NCBI GenBank assembly: GCA_910574015.1
Contig: CAJSYQ010000027.1
Location: forward strand, 675 to 50,894
Source: Eubacteriaceae bacterium
GTDB lineage: Bacteria; Bacillota; Clostridia; Lachnospirales; Lachnospiraceae
Direction of reading: 5' to 3'
DNA length: 50,220 nucleotides
This document shows positions 7,687-17,168 of this stretch, in pieces. Under the pieces are notes generated by a model that saw only the letters and a list, made by a program, of their open reading frames with translations, searched no databases and was not told the DNA's origin. Every line of letters starts with the position of its first letter. Position 1 is the stretch's first letter. The position numbers and the translations under genes are program-made.

Positions 7687-9525
7687 ATGGCGGCACAGAG
7701 AGGGAGTCCGGTAAGGAGACATGCACACAGGAGAAAAAAGAAAACGAAGAAGATATTTACGAGGGGGATGCGAGTTACCCTCTTTGCTTTTTATATCATC
7801 TTTATTTTGGTCTTCCTTGCTCTGATGTATAAAATATATCTCATCGACCGCAATGAGGGGGATCGGTATAAGAAGGCGGCACTGTCACAGCAGGCTTATA
7901 CAAATAAAGTACTGGGATACCAGAGGGGCTCCATTAAAGACAGAAACAATACCACCATGGCCATCAGCCTGCGAAAGTATAATCTGGTATTGGAGCCGCG
8001 GACACTGAACGCAGACAAAGAACAGATGGATCCTACGATCAAAGCCATTGTGGAACATTTTTCAGCAGATGAGCAGCAGCTGCGGGATGCCGTGAAAGAT
8101 AAACCGGATTCCATGTATGAACGTTTTGATAATTTGAAAGAGCTGGATGTGGACAAGGTGGAAAGCTTTCAGAAAAAGATGAAGGAGTCTAAGCTTAAAG
8201 GAGTCTGGTTTGAAGAGACGTATGTGAGAAATTATCCTCTGGGGAGTGTGGGGTGCAATCTAATTGGTTTTATGTCGTCGGAGAATGAGGGGAATTATGG
8301 TGTGGAAGAAAGCTATAATCACGAATTGTGCGGTACGACGGGAAGGGAATACGGATACTTTGGTGCGGACATGAAACTGGAGCGCACAGTAAAGCCGGCG
8401 AAAAACGGCAATTCCGTTGTCCTTACCATTGATGCCAACGCCCAGCGGATCGTGGAACAGGAAATCGCAAAATTTCAGAAGGAGGGAGTGGGGGCAAAGC
8501 GTGTGGCGGTAATGCTTACCAACATTAAAAATGGAGAGATTCTTGCCATGGCGTCTGACTCCACCTTTGACCTGAATGATCCGAGAAATCTTGGCGGTAT
8601 GTATACGGAGGCGCAGATCGCTGCAATGTCAGATGAGGAACAGACGGAAAACCGATTGAACATGTGGGCAAACTTCTGCATTGGATCGGCCTATGAGCCG
8701 GGATCGACCTTTAAGCCCTTTACGATTGCGGCAGCCCTGGACGAGAATCTGTACAATGAAAATTCGACTTTTTCCTGTAATGGAGTGGTTAAGGTGGCCG
8801 ACAGGGACATTCATTGCAGTAATACTTCCGGCCACGGCACTCTGGATCTGCGCCACAGCCTGATGGAATCGTGCAACTCCGCGCTGATGGCCATCAGCAA
8901 GAAGCTTGGGAGGGAGAGATTTTATAAATACAATCAGCTCTACGGCTTTGGGCAGAAGACGGGTATCGATCTGCCGGGAGAGTCGGCAGGACTGATCCAC
9001 CCTCAGGGGCAGCTGAATCCAGTGGAGCTTGCCACCAGCGGTTTTGGACAGACACAGGCGGTAACAATGGTGCAGATGACAGGGGGATTCGCTGCCCTGG
9101 TAAATGGCGGAAATTATTATCAGCCCCATGTGGTAAAGGAGATCCAGAACAGTGAGGGAGAGGTGATCGAGACCATTAACCCGGTTGTGATTAAAAAGCT
9201 TGTATCCGAGGATACAAGCAGGAAGATCCGCAGTTTTTTGAAATCCACCGTGGAGGAGGGGACGGCTGCACCGGCAAAGGTAAAGGGATATTCCATTGGG
9301 GGAAAGACCGGCACGGCAGAGAAAAAGGGAAGAAATAAGAAGGAATATCTCGTATCTTTTATCGGATGCACGCCGGCGGACGATCCGGAGATCGGAATCT
9401 ATGTTATCGTGGATGAACCCAATGTGGCGGATCAGGCTCACAGCACCTTTGCCACTGAGTTTTCAGCGAAGATCATGAAAAAAGTTTTGCCATTTCTAGG
9501 TCAGTATAAATCAAAAGAATCATAA
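7687..9525 (+). CDS. Class B penicillin-binding protein (FtsI/PBP2B/SpoVD-type), first copy
   Basis: This 612-residue membrane-anchored transpeptidase cross-links septal peptidoglycan. It has a basic N-terminus and one membrane helix around residues 33-53. A dimerisation domain follows (QRGSIKDRNNTTMAISL near residue 79). The transpeptidase domain has the serine nucleophile in EPGSTFKPF (Ser340, Lys343), SCN at 395-397 and KTGTAEK at 540-546. No PASTA repeats follow. The ATG is preceded by GGAGGGG. It sits right after ftsL, the usual place of ftsI or pbpB, and is followed within 30 bases by a second, related protein. Which copy serves vegetative division and which serves sporulation cannot be told here. 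Confidence 0.92.
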   Translation: MAAQRGSPVRRHAHRRKKKTKKIFTRGMRVTLFAFYIIFILVFLALMYKIYLIDRNEGDRYKKAALSQQAYTNKVLGYQRGSIKDRNNTTMAISLRKYNLVLEPRTLNADKEQMDPTIKAIVEHFSADEQQLRDAVKDKPDSMYERFDNLKELDVDKVESFQKKMKESKLKGVWFEETYVRNYPLGSVGCNLIGFMSSENEGNYGVEESYNHELCGTTGREYGYFGADMKLERTVKPAKNGNSVVLTIDANAQRIVEQEIAKFQKEGVGAKRVAVMLTNIKNGEILAMASDSTFDLNDPRNLGGMYTEAQIAAMSDEEQTENRLNMWANFCIGSAYEPGSTFKPFTIAAALDENLYNENSTFSCNGVVKVADRDIHCSNTSGHGTLDLRHSLMESCNSALMAISKKLGRERFYKYNQLYGFGQKTGIDLPGESAGLIHPQGQLNPVELATSGFGQTQAVTMVQMTGGFAALVNGGNYYQPHVVKEIQNSEGEVIETINPVVIKKLVSEDTSRKIRSFLKSTVEEGTAAPAKVKGYSIGGKTGTAEKKGRNKKEYLVSFIGCTPADDPEIGIYVIVDEPNVADQAHSTFATEFSAKIMKKVLPFLGQYKSKES

Positions 9526-9554
9526 CTTTCAGAAAAAGCTAATAGATTATAGAG

Positions 9555-11297
9555 ATGATTTTTCTGAGGTGGAATATGTGGAACAGACACAAGACATACC
9601 AAAGACAAAATATGTTTTTGGTATTTTTTGTTTTTGGTCTGGTACTTGTCTTAATTTATGCCAGGCTCGGATATCTGATGATGTACCGTGCAGATTATTA
9701 TGGCGTCAAAGCAAAGGAGCTGCATGAGAGAGAACGAAAGATCAAGGCTGAGAGAGGTAAGATCCTGGACCGAAACGGAAACCTGCTTGCGGGGAACCGT
9801 TCTGTTTCCACCATTTCTGTGATCCACAGTCAGATTAAGGAACCCGAAAAAGTAATATCTTTATTATCAAAAGAACTGGGAATGTCAGAGGAAGTGATCC
9901 GAAAAAAAGTGGAGAAAGTATCCTCCCGTGAGAAAGTCAAATCCAATGTTGACAAAGAAACATCCGATAGAATACGCAACTGTAAATTGGCGGGAGTGAC
10001 CGTCGATGAAGACTATAAAAGGGAGTACAAATATGATTCCCTTGCCTCCAAGGTGCTGGGCTTTACCGGAGGCGACAATCAGGGGATCATCGGCCTTGAA
10101 GTAACATATGAGGATTACCTGAAGGGACAGGATGGTTCTATCCTTACCATGACGACAGCCTATGGAACAGAGATCGAGAATGGAGCGGAGGAACGGGTGG
10201 AGCCGATACCGGGCTGGACGTTAAATACCAGTCTGGATCTTACGATCATGGAATATGCCGACCAGGTGGCGGAGACACTGCGCAGGAAGAAAAATGCAAA
10301 AAGTGTGGAGATCATCGTGATGAACCCCAACAACGGGGAAATCTATGCGATGACCAGCGTACCGGAATTTAATCTAAATGATCCATATACGCTGCCGGAA
10401 GACAGCACGGGACTGACAGATAAACAGAAGAGTGAGAAGCTCAATGCTATGTGGAGAAATGGCTGTGTGTCAGATACCTATGAGCCCGGCTCTACCTTTA
10501 AGATTCTGACAACAGCCGCCGCTTTGGAAAAAGGGGTAGTGAAGATGACGGACCGTTTTCATTGTCCAGGATATAAGATGGTGGAGGACAGGAGGATCCG
10601 TTGTCACAAGACGACAGGTCATGGCAGTGAAAGTTTTCTGGACGGCATCAAGAATTCCTGCAATCCGGTTTTTATAGAAGTGGGGGCACGGGTGGGAGTA
10701 ACCTCGTTTTTTGAAGAGCTAAGTGCCTTTGGCGCCCTGAAAAAGACAGGAATCGATGTGCCCGGCGAGGCGGTGACTATTATGCATAAAGAAAAAAATG
10801 TCGGGGCGGTGGAACTGGCCACCATTTCTTTCGGGCAGTCATTTCAGCTCTCACCTATCCGCCTGTTGACCTGTGCCGCCTCCATCATCAATGGAGGAAA
10901 AAGTATCACTCCTCATTTTGGCGTGGGAGTGAAGAGTGCAGACGGTACAATAATGAAACGATTCTCCTACCCGCAGGGGGATTCGGTGGTAACGAAAGAA
11001 ACCTCTGATCTTGTCCGGGAAGCACTGGGCAAGGTTGTTTCAGAGGGAACTGGGAAAAATGCCGGGGTGAAAGGTTATACGGTAGGGGCGAAGACAGGTA
11101 CCAGCCAGAAACTGCCCCGGGGCAATGGAAAATACATTGCATCCACCATTGGATTTGCACCGGTGGAAGATCCGCAGGTCATCGCACTGGTCCGGATCGA
11201 CGAGCCGGAGGGGCTCTATTATGGAGGTACTGTGGCGGCTCCCGGGATCTCTACGTTATACACCAACGTCCTTCCGTATTTGCTGGATAAAGAATAA
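9555..11297 (+). CDS. Class B penicillin-binding protein (FtsI/SpoVD-type), second copy
   Basis: This 580-residue paralogue of the preceding gene has a membrane helix around residues 21-40 and AERGKILDRNGNLLAGN near residue 65. The transpeptidase motifs are EPGSTFKIL (Ser313), SCNPVF and KTGTSQK (Lys513). It also lacks PASTA domains. The ATG at 9555 has only a weak ribosome site; a second in-frame ATG at 9576 has GAGGTGG just before it and may be the true start. Two class B proteins in tandem occur in other Clostridia, where one (SpoVD) acts with a SEDS protein in spore cortex formation. That assignment is inference only. Confidence 0.9.
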   Translation: MIFLRWNMWNRHKTYQRQNMFLVFFVFGLVLVLIYARLGYLMMYRADYYGVKAKELHERERKIKAERGKILDRNGNLLAGNRSVSTISVIHSQIKEPEKVISLLSKELGMSEEVIRKKVEKVSSREKVKSNVDKETSDRIRNCKLAGVTVDEDYKREYKYDSLASKVLGFTGGDNQGIIGLEVTYEDYLKGQDGSILTMTTAYGTEIENGAEERVEPIPGWTLNTSLDLTIMEYADQVAETLRRKKNAKSVEIIVMNPNNGEIYAMTSVPEFNLNDPYTLPEDSTGLTDKQKSEKLNAMWRNGCVSDTYEPGSTFKILTTAAALEKGVVKMTDRFHCPGYKMVEDRRIRCHKTTGHGSESFLDGIKNSCNPVFIEVGARVGVTSFFEELSAFGALKKTGIDVPGEAVTIMHKEKNVGAVELATISFGQSFQLSPIRLLTCAASIINGGKSITPHFGVGVKSADGTIMKRFSYPQGDSVVTKETSDLVREALGKVVSEGTGKNAGVKGYTVGAKTGTSQKLPRGNGKYIASTIGFAPVEDPQVIALVRIDEPEGLYYGGTVAAPGISTLYTNVLPYLLDKE

Positions 11298-11301
11298 ATG
11301 C

Positions 11302-11330
11302 TTGCGGCAAAGCCCGGAATGGTATAAAAT
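11302..11330 (+). promoter_or_regulatory. Possible internal promoter before mraY
   Basis: TTGCGG at 11302-11307 and TAAAAT at 11325-11330 are separated by 17 bases in the 81-base gap before mraY, one of the larger gaps inside the cluster. It could give extra expression of mraY and the genes after it. Confidence 0.5.
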
Positions 11331-11378
11331 AGACACGTGCGTGAACGTACTCAATAAGATAAGAAGAGGTGCAAAATT

Positions 11379-12356
11379 ATGAATTTAAATCTAAATATGG
11401 ATCTGAGCGTGCTGATGCCGGTGATCATATCCTTTCTGGTGAGCGTTGTACTGTGCCCCATCATTATCCCTTTTTTGCGCAGGCTGAAATTTGGTCAGAC
11501 CGTAAGGGATGAGGGACCGGAATCCCATTTAAAGAAAAATGGGACACCTACCATGGGCGGTCTGGTCATTCTTGCCAGCATACTCATTACATCCCTGATC
11601 TATGTGGCAAAATATCCCGATATTATTCCGGTGCTGTTCATGACGCTGGGATTTGGGCTCATCGGATTTCTGGACGATTATATCAAGGTCGTCATGAAAC
11701 GGTCACTGGGACTTACCGCATTACAGAAGATGGCACTTCAGTTTATCGTGACAGTAGTGTTCATACTCTATTATTTCAAAGTAGCCGGGCTGCAGGCTTC
11801 CATTCTCATCCCTTTTCTGAGTGGAACCAGCTTCACCATGCCTACATGGCTCTTCGTAATATTTGTCTTTATTGTCGTTCTGGGTACGGTGAACGGGGTG
11901 AATTTTACGGACGGACTGGATGGTCTTGCCTCAGGTGTCACGGCCATTGTGGCGACATTTTTTACCATTGCCGCCCTTGTGATAAATCCGGGTATGACTC
12001 CTATCACAGGTGCCGTAGTGGGGGCCCTGTTAGGATTTCTTCTGTTTAATACCTATCCGGCCAGGGTGTTTATGGGGGATACCGGTTCCCTTGCTTTAGG
12101 GGGCTTTGTGGCATCCATTGCGCTGATGCTGCATATGCCGTTATTTATCGTGATCGTGGGCCTGATCTATCTGCTGGAAGTAATCTCCGTCATCCTGCAG
12201 GTGGGATACTTTAAGCTGACGCATGGCAGGCGGATCTTTAAGATGGCACCGATCCACCATCATTTTGAATTGTGTGGTTATTCCGAGACCCAGGTAGTGG
12301 CGGCCTTCAGTGTAGTTACAGCCTTGCTCTGTCTCGTGGGTGTTATGGCATTTTAG
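11379..12356 (+). CDS. mraY: Phospho-N-acetylmuramoyl-pentapeptide transferase MraY
   Basis: This 325-residue polytopic membrane enzyme makes lipid I by moving phospho-MurNAc-pentapeptide from UDP to undecaprenyl phosphate. Diagnostic motifs are KKNGTPTMGGLVIL near residue 47, GFLDDYIKV (Asp-Asp metal site), VNFTDGLDGLASG, GDTGSLALGG and the HHHFEL histidine block near residue 295. About ten membrane helices are apparent. Its usual partner MurG, which makes lipid II, is not encoded in this cluster. AGAGGTG precedes the ATG, and murD follows after 25 bases. Confidence 0.97.
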   Translation: MNLNLNMDLSVLMPVIISFLVSVVLCPIIIPFLRRLKFGQTVRDEGPESHLKKNGTPTMGGLVILASILITSLIYVAKYPDIIPVLFMTLGFGLIGFLDDYIKVVMKRSLGLTALQKMALQFIVTVVFILYYFKVAGLQASILIPFLSGTSFTMPTWLFVIFVFIVVLGTVNGVNFTDGLDGLASGVTAIVATFFTIAALVINPGMTPITGAVVGALLGFLLFNTYPARVFMGDTGSLALGGFVASIALMLHMPLFIVIVGLIYLLEVISVILQVGYFKLTHGRRIFKMAPIHHHFELCGYSETQVVAAFSVVTALLCLVGVMAF

Positions 12357-12381
12357 GAGAAGGAATGGAGGAATTTGAACA

Positions 12382-13710
12382 ATGGATCAGAAGGGAAAAA
12401 GGACAGTCGTTGTTGGGCTTGGCAAAAGCGGTATGGCTGCCTGGGAATTGCTAAGGAAGATGGGAGCAGAGGTGTGCCTCTATGACGGCAGGGAGGATCT
12501 GGATACCTCCGGTTTTGATGTGCCGGTCTATCTGGGAACCATTCCGGAGGAGGTACTTCGGAAGCTTGACTGCGCGGTATTCAGTCCCGGAGTACCCCTG
12601 ACCATACCTGTGGCGGAGGCCATGAGGAAACATGGGATTCCCATTATTGGTGAGATAGAGCTTGCCTATCTCTGTGAGAGGGGCAGAGTGATAGGCATTA
12701 CCGGCACCAATGGAAAAACTACTACCACCACACTGGTGGGGGAGATTATGAGTGCGTATAATGCCCAGACCTTCGTTGTGGGGAATATTGGAAATCCCTA
12801 TACAAAGGAGGTGTGCCGTAGTTCAGAGCAGTCTGTAACTGTGGCGGAGATCAGCAGCTTCCAGTTGGAGACGGTAGATACATTCCGGCCGGCAGTCAGC
12901 GCCATACTGAATATTACACCGGATCATCTGGACCGCCATGGAACGATGGAAAATTACAGGAATGCTAAGCTTGATATTACAAAGAATCAGACAGAAGAGG
13001 ATCTCTGTGTGCTGAACTATGAAGAGGAAACGCTCCGTCGGCGGGCGGAAGAACTGCCCTGCCGGGTAGAGTTTTTCAGCAGTAAGAGATCTCTGGATAA
13101 GGGATTGTATCAGGATACCGCCGGGAATATTGTGGATGGGGTATCCGGAGAGATCCTTATGAATATGTCGGAAAGTAATATTCCGGGAGACCATAACTGT
13201 GAGAATATTATGGCAGCCATATTGATGACGAGGGAGATGGGAGTGCCATTAGAGACGATCCTCCGCACAGTGAAAGGCTTTCATGCTGTGGAACACCGTG
13301 TAGAGTTTGTCCAGACTGTGAAGGGTGTGGATTATTACAATGATTCCAAGGGTACCAACCCGGACGCCGCTATTAAGGGCATTCAGTCAATGAGCAGGCC
13401 CACCGTACTCATTGGTGGCGGCTACGACAAGGGCGGCGGGTTTGAGGAATGGATCCGGGCGTTTGACGGAAAGGTAAAGAAACTGCTCCTTATGGGGCAG
13501 ACGGCGGATAAGATCGTGGAGACGGCAGAGATACTTGGTTTTCATGACTATGAACGTGTTGAGACACTGGAACAGGCTGTGAGCAGGGCGGCAGAGCTGG
13601 CGGAGAGCGGGGATGCGGTGCTCCTGTCCCCGGCCTGTGCCAGCTGGGATATGTTCGACTCCTATGAACAGAGGGGCAGCCTGTTTAAGGAATATGTCAG
13701 GAGTCTGTAA
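12382..13710 (+). CDS. murD: UDP-N-acetylmuramoyl-L-alanine--D-glutamate ligase
   Basis: This 442-residue Mur ligase adds D-glutamate to UDP-MurNAc-L-Ala using ATP in the cytosol. The N-terminal UDP-binding domain has VVVGLGKSGMAAWELL. The central ATPase has GITGTNGKTTTTTLVGEI near residue 108. Downstream are ITPDHLDRH and the C-terminal NDSKGTNPDAA and SPACASWDMF motifs, the latter typical of MurD. Length and order (after mraY, before ftsW) are standard. A GGAGG ribosome site lies about 10 bases before the ATG. Confidence 0.97.
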   Translation: MDQKGKRTVVVGLGKSGMAAWELLRKMGAEVCLYDGREDLDTSGFDVPVYLGTIPEEVLRKLDCAVFSPGVPLTIPVAEAMRKHGIPIIGEIELAYLCERGRVIGITGTNGKTTTTTLVGEIMSAYNAQTFVVGNIGNPYTKEVCRSSEQSVTVAEISSFQLETVDTFRPAVSAILNITPDHLDRHGTMENYRNAKLDITKNQTEEDLCVLNYEEETLRRRAEELPCRVEFFSSKRSLDKGLYQDTAGNIVDGVSGEILMNMSESNIPGDHNCENIMAAILMTREMGVPLETILRTVKGFHAVEHRVEFVQTVKGVDYYNDSKGTNPDAAIKGIQSMSRPTVLIGGGYDKGGGFEEWIRAFDGKVKKLLLMGQTADKIVETAEILGFHDYERVETLEQAVSRAAELAESGDAVLLSPACASWDMFDSYEQRGSLFKEYVRSL

Positions 13711-13748
13711 TTTGTGACAGAAACAGATAGTTATCAGGAGGGCAAAAT

Positions 13749-14885
13749 GTGGCGGGAAAAAACCAAAAAGTAAAAAATACAGCGCAGAGTACCTTTGACT
13801 ATAGTCTGCTGCTGATCACATTGTGCCTGGTGGGGTTCGGCCTGCTTATGATCTATAGTTCCAGTTCATATACCTCCCAGGTAAAGTACGGTGATTCTGC
13901 CTATTTCCTGAAAAAGCAGGCAGTGGGTGTGGCAGCGGGCATTGTAGCGATGCTTATCGTCAGCCGGTTTCATTACAGGCTGTACCTCAAACAGCTTCCG
14001 CTGATACGGATCCGCATGATCACATTTCTCTATTTTGTGGCGGCGGTACTGCAGGTTCTGGTGCTCTTTATCGGAAAAGATCTGAACGGAGCCAAGCGCT
14101 GGATCTATATCGGCCCGTTATCCATTCAGCCTTCCGAGCTTACCAAGATTGTTGTAATTCTCGTTACCGCGTATTTCATACAGAAGCGCCCGAAGGAAAT
14201 GAGTTATATGTCCGGTGTCATCCGGGTATTTGTTCCCATCGGACTGATGGCGGTGCTGGTGGCGATGGAAAATCTTAGCACGGCTATCGTTGTATTTGTT
14301 ATTGCGTTTGGGATGTGTTTTATTTCAGCGAAGAAGAAGGGTCTGTATATTCTTGTGGGACTGATCGGTGTGGCTGGCATTGCTCTCTACGTTATTTTTG
14401 GTGATTCATTCCGGTCGGGCCGGTTCGATATCTGGCTTAATGTCGAGACACATGAAAAGGGATACCAGATCTTACAGGGTCTGTATGCCATTGCCTCAGG
14501 CGGTATCTTCGGCACGGGGCTGGGGGAGAGCATGCAGAAACTTGCCTATATCCCGGAGGCGCAGAATGATATGATTTTTGCCATTATCTGTGAGGAACTT
14601 GGACTGGTGGGAGCCGGCATCGTGATCATTATGTTTATCATTCTTCTCTGGCGGGTGCTGAATACGGCAATGACATCCCCGGATCTTTTTTCGTCGCTGA
14701 TCTGCAGCGGCGTAATGATACATATAGCAGCACAGGTTGTTATCAATATCGCCGTAGTTACCAATTCCATGCCGGCGACAGGTATCCCGCTTCCTTTTAT
14801 CAGCTATGGAGGAACCTCTGTAATGATACTGATGGCGGAAATGGGGCTGGTGCTGGGCATTTCTTCAAAGTGTAAAAGCACATGA
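13749..14885 (+). CDS. ftsW: SEDS peptidoglycan glycosyltransferase FtsW/SpoVE
   Basis: This 378-residue protein has ten predicted membrane segments and the SEDS signatures [11 protein letters not shown] near residue 31, [19 protein letters not shown] (about 110-128) and [11 protein letters not shown] near residue 342. SEDS proteins polymerise lipid II into glycan strands together with a class B penicillin-binding protein; two such partners lie upstream. The start is a GTG at 13749 with AGGAGG 8 bases before it; the overlapping ATG at 13747 leads to a stop within a few codons. Position between murD and murA corresponds to spoVE in B. subtilis, so FtsW and SpoVE roles cannot be separated. Confidence 0.93.
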   Translation: MAGKNQKVKNTAQSTFDYSLLLITLCLVGFGLLMIYSSSSYTSQVKYGDSAYFLKKQAVGVAAGIVAMLIVSRFHYRLYLKQLPLIRIRMITFLYFVAAVLQVLVLFIGKDLNGAKRWIYIGPLSIQPSELTKIVVILVTAYFIQKRPKEMSYMSGVIRVFVPIGLMAVLVAMENLSTAIVVFVIAFGMCFISAKKKGLYILVGLIGVAGIALYVIFGDSFRSGRFDIWLNVETHEKGYQILQGLYAIASGGIFGTGLGESMQKLAYIPEAQNDMIFAIICEELGLVGAGIVIIMFIILLWRVLNTAMTSPDLFSSLICSGVMIHIAAQVVINIAVVTNSMPATGIPLPFISYGGTSVMILMAEMGLVLGISSKCKST

Positions 14886-14936
14886 TGTATTTCCTGTCAT
14901 ACAATATACATGAGAATGTAGTTGTATGGTGAGTAA

Positions 14937-16205
14937 ATGGCGATTGAAGTCTGCGGCGGCAGCCGTGTGCAGGGCACTTTGCGGGTACAGGGGTCAAAAA
15001 ATGCGGTTCTTCCCATCATGGCGGCATCTGTATTATGTCAGGGGGAGACGGTGATCACAAATTGCCCGGATATTACAGATGTACATGCGATGTCAGAGGT
15101 AATCCGCAGAATTGGCGGTCAGGTAACATATGAGAAAAATTGTCTGGTCATTGACAGCAGTGCTGTCGGCACCGGGGCGATTGAGGAAGAAAAGGTGAAA
15201 GAGATCCGTGCATCCGTCCTGTTTCTGGGAAGTCTGCTGGCACGGTTTTCCAAGGTAAAGATACATTACCCCGGCGGTTGTTCCATCGGCAGCCGGCCCA
15301 TTGATTTTCATCTGCAGGGATTTAACAAAATGGGGGTTGTCACCTCGGAATGCGGGGAATATATATGCTGCGAGGCGGCAGACGGGCTCTGCGGTGCGGA
15401 GATTGCCTTTCCCTTTCCCAGTGTAGGGGCAACGGAAAATATTATTCTGGCGGCTGTTCTGGCAGAGGGCATAACCAGGATCAAAAATGCGGCCAGGGAA
15501 CCGGAAATCATGGAACTCTGTGGATTTCTGCGCCGGATGGGAGCCCGGATCCATGGTGACGGCACATCTCAGATTGAAATTCAGGGTGTGCGGTGTCTAA
15601 GTCCTGTTCAGTGGCAGCTTGGTACTGACCGTATCGCACTGCTGACATGGTGTATGATGGCGGCGGGCTGCGGCGGCGATATTTTTCTGGAATCTACGCA
15701 GGGACTGTCAAAATCGGAAATGGGGATACTTTCTGCCCTGGGCTGTGAAGTCTGGCACAATCCGGTGGGAATCCGTGTCTCCCAGCAGAGTGTACCGCAG
15801 CCAGTCTCCTATCTGTGCACGAAACCGTATCCTGGATTTCCCACGGATGGGCAGTCGCTTTTGATGGCGGCACTGTGCAAAGGCAGTGGGGTCAGTATAC
15901 TGGAAGAGGGGATTTTTGAGAACCGGTTCCGTATGATCCGGCAGCTTCGGAAGATGGGAGCCAATATTGACGCGGTGAGTAACCGTGCCTGTATCACAGG
16001 GGTGACCCGGCTTCACGGAGCCGATGTGGAGGCAGATGATCTCCGGAGCGGCGCAGGTCTGCTGATTGCCGCCGCCATGGCGGAGGGGGTCAGCAGGGTG
16101 TCAGGCGAACATTATATCTACCGCGGCTATGAAGCGGTGGAGAAACAGATGCAGAAGCTGGGGATTGGAGCAGGAAGGAAACAAGTTTTAGAACCGGCAG
16201 GATAG
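14937..16205 (+). CDS. murA: UDP-N-acetylglucosamine 1-carboxyvinyltransferase
   Basis: This 422-residue protein catalyses the first committed step of peptidoglycan synthesis, adding enolpyruvate from PEP to UDP-GlcNAc. It has the substrate lysine in GSKNAVLPIMAASVL near residue 22. The catalytic cysteine is in PGGCSIGSRPIDFHL at residue 115, the same number as in E. coli MurA and the site fosfomycin attacks. YPGFPTDGQSLLMAAL and DDLRSGAGLLIAAAMAEG near the C-terminus are also typical. It occupies the place where B. subtilis has murG-murB. The ribosome site is weak (GGTGAG). Some residues differ from the main MurA consensus, so it may be the second (MurA2/MurZ-type) isozyme. Confidence 0.92.
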   Translation: MAIEVCGGSRVQGTLRVQGSKNAVLPIMAASVLCQGETVITNCPDITDVHAMSEVIRRIGGQVTYEKNCLVIDSSAVGTGAIEEEKVKEIRASVLFLGSLLARFSKVKIHYPGGCSIGSRPIDFHLQGFNKMGVVTSECGEYICCEAADGLCGAEIAFPFPSVGATENIILAAVLAEGITRIKNAAREPEIMELCGFLRRMGARIHGDGTSQIEIQGVRCLSPVQWQLGTDRIALLTWCMMAAGCGGDIFLESTQGLSKSEMGILSALGCEVWHNPVGIRVSQQSVPQPVSYLCTKPYPGFPTDGQSLLMAALCKGSGVSILEEGIFENRFRMIRQLRKMGANIDAVSNRACITGVTRLHGADVEADDLRSGAGLLIAAAMAEGVSRVSGEHYIYRGYEAVEKQMQKLGIGAGRKQVLEPAG

Positions 16206-16220
16206 AAAGGAAAGAACGGA

Positions 16221-17021
16221 ATGGAAGAAAGAGAAACAAAGAAATACGGGAAATGGATGATTCCACTGGCTGTAATTGGTTTAATTGTGTTCTGTATTTT
16301 CTTTTTCCGGGTGAAAAAGGTTTCGGTAGAGGGTAATACCTATTACAGCCAGCAGGAGATGGCAGAGATGTTCCAGTCAAATTTCATGGAGAAAAATCTG
16401 TTAAGTTTCTGGCTTCTGGACAAGCTCTCCCTGACACCTCAGTTTGATTTTATAAGGGAATATGAGGTGTCCTATCCGTCTCCCAACGAAGTGCATATCA
16501 AATTATTTGAAAAAACCATCGTGGCCGGTATCGCCTACTCCAACCAGTACATATATTTTGACAAGGACGGTACGGTGATGCAGAGCGCCAATGAGCCGGT
16601 GGGAAAGATTCCTCTATTTGAGACAAAGAGCATGACTACCTTTACTCTTTATAAGAAAATTAAAATGGAGGATGCTGGACAGCTGAGCCAGATCATCAAT
16701 CTGGCAAACCTTTTTCAGCATTATAATATCACATGGGACAGGGTTCAATTTGGGGAGAACAGCGAGGCTTATCTGTACAGCGGCGATATCCGGGTAGATC
16801 TTGGGAAGGAAGACAATTATGACGAACAGATCTCTGCTCTGGCCAGCATACTTTCCCAGATGCAGAAGGAGGGAAAAAAAGGAACCATTGATATGTCCAA
16901 CTATGAAGTAAAGGGGACTGTGATCTTCAAACAGACACCGACGGCAGCGCCCTCCAACACGCCCACGGCAGTACCTTCCGCCACACCCACAGCAGCGCCG
17001 GGGACGAGCCCGCCAAACTGA
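16221..17021 (+). CDS. ftsQ: Cell division protein FtsQ/DivIB
   Basis: This 266-residue bitopic protein has a short cytoplasmic head, a membrane helix at about residues 14-32, then a POTRA domain (VKKVSVEGNTYYSQQEM, about 34-105) and a beta domain. That is the FtsQ/DivIB build; the protein scaffolds FtsL and DivIC at the septum. The extracytoplasmic tail ends in a low-complexity run of Thr-Pro-Thr-Ala repeats (from about residue 238), which looks like a flexible wall-spanning or glycosylated linker. The gene lies between murA and ftsZ, as divIB does in many Firmicutes. AAAGGAAAG precedes the ATG. Confidence 0.9.
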   Translation: MEERETKKYGKWMIPLAVIGLIVFCIFFFRVKKVSVEGNTYYSQQEMAEMFQSNFMEKNLLSFWLLDKLSLTPQFDFIREYEVSYPSPNEVHIKLFEKTIVAGIAYSNQYIYFDKDGTVMQSANEPVGKIPLFETKSMTTFTLYKKIKMEDAGQLSQIINLANLFQHYNITWDRVQFGENSEAYLYSGDIRVDLGKEDNYDEQISALASILSQMQKEGKKGTIDMSNYEVKGTVIFKQTPTAAPSNTPTAVPSATPTAAPGTSPPN

Positions 17022-17083
17022 CTGCTTGTGATCCGGTCATAGAGGGAACCACAGTAAATGTTGGCAGAAATGCAAATTAGTAC

Positions 17084-17112
17084 TTGATTATTTATGGAAA
17101 AAAAAGTATTAT
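17084..17112 (+). promoter_or_regulatory. Probable ftsZ promoter
   Basis: TTGATT at 17084-17089 and TATTAT at 17107-17112, 17 bases apart, lie in the 147-base gap before ftsZ. A perfect TATAAT overlaps at 17112-17117 but would be 22 bases from the same -35. A promoter of its own would let ftsZ-secG be expressed more strongly than the upstream wall genes. Confidence 0.5.
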
Positions 17113-17168
17113 ATAATATATGTGACTATGTATAAGGATTTCTATTTATAATAGAAGGAGGAACTATT

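Noticed and set aside
8629-9441. 270-codon reverse frame opposite the first penicillin-binding protein
   Set aside because: Antisense shadow without a ribosome site or known motifs.
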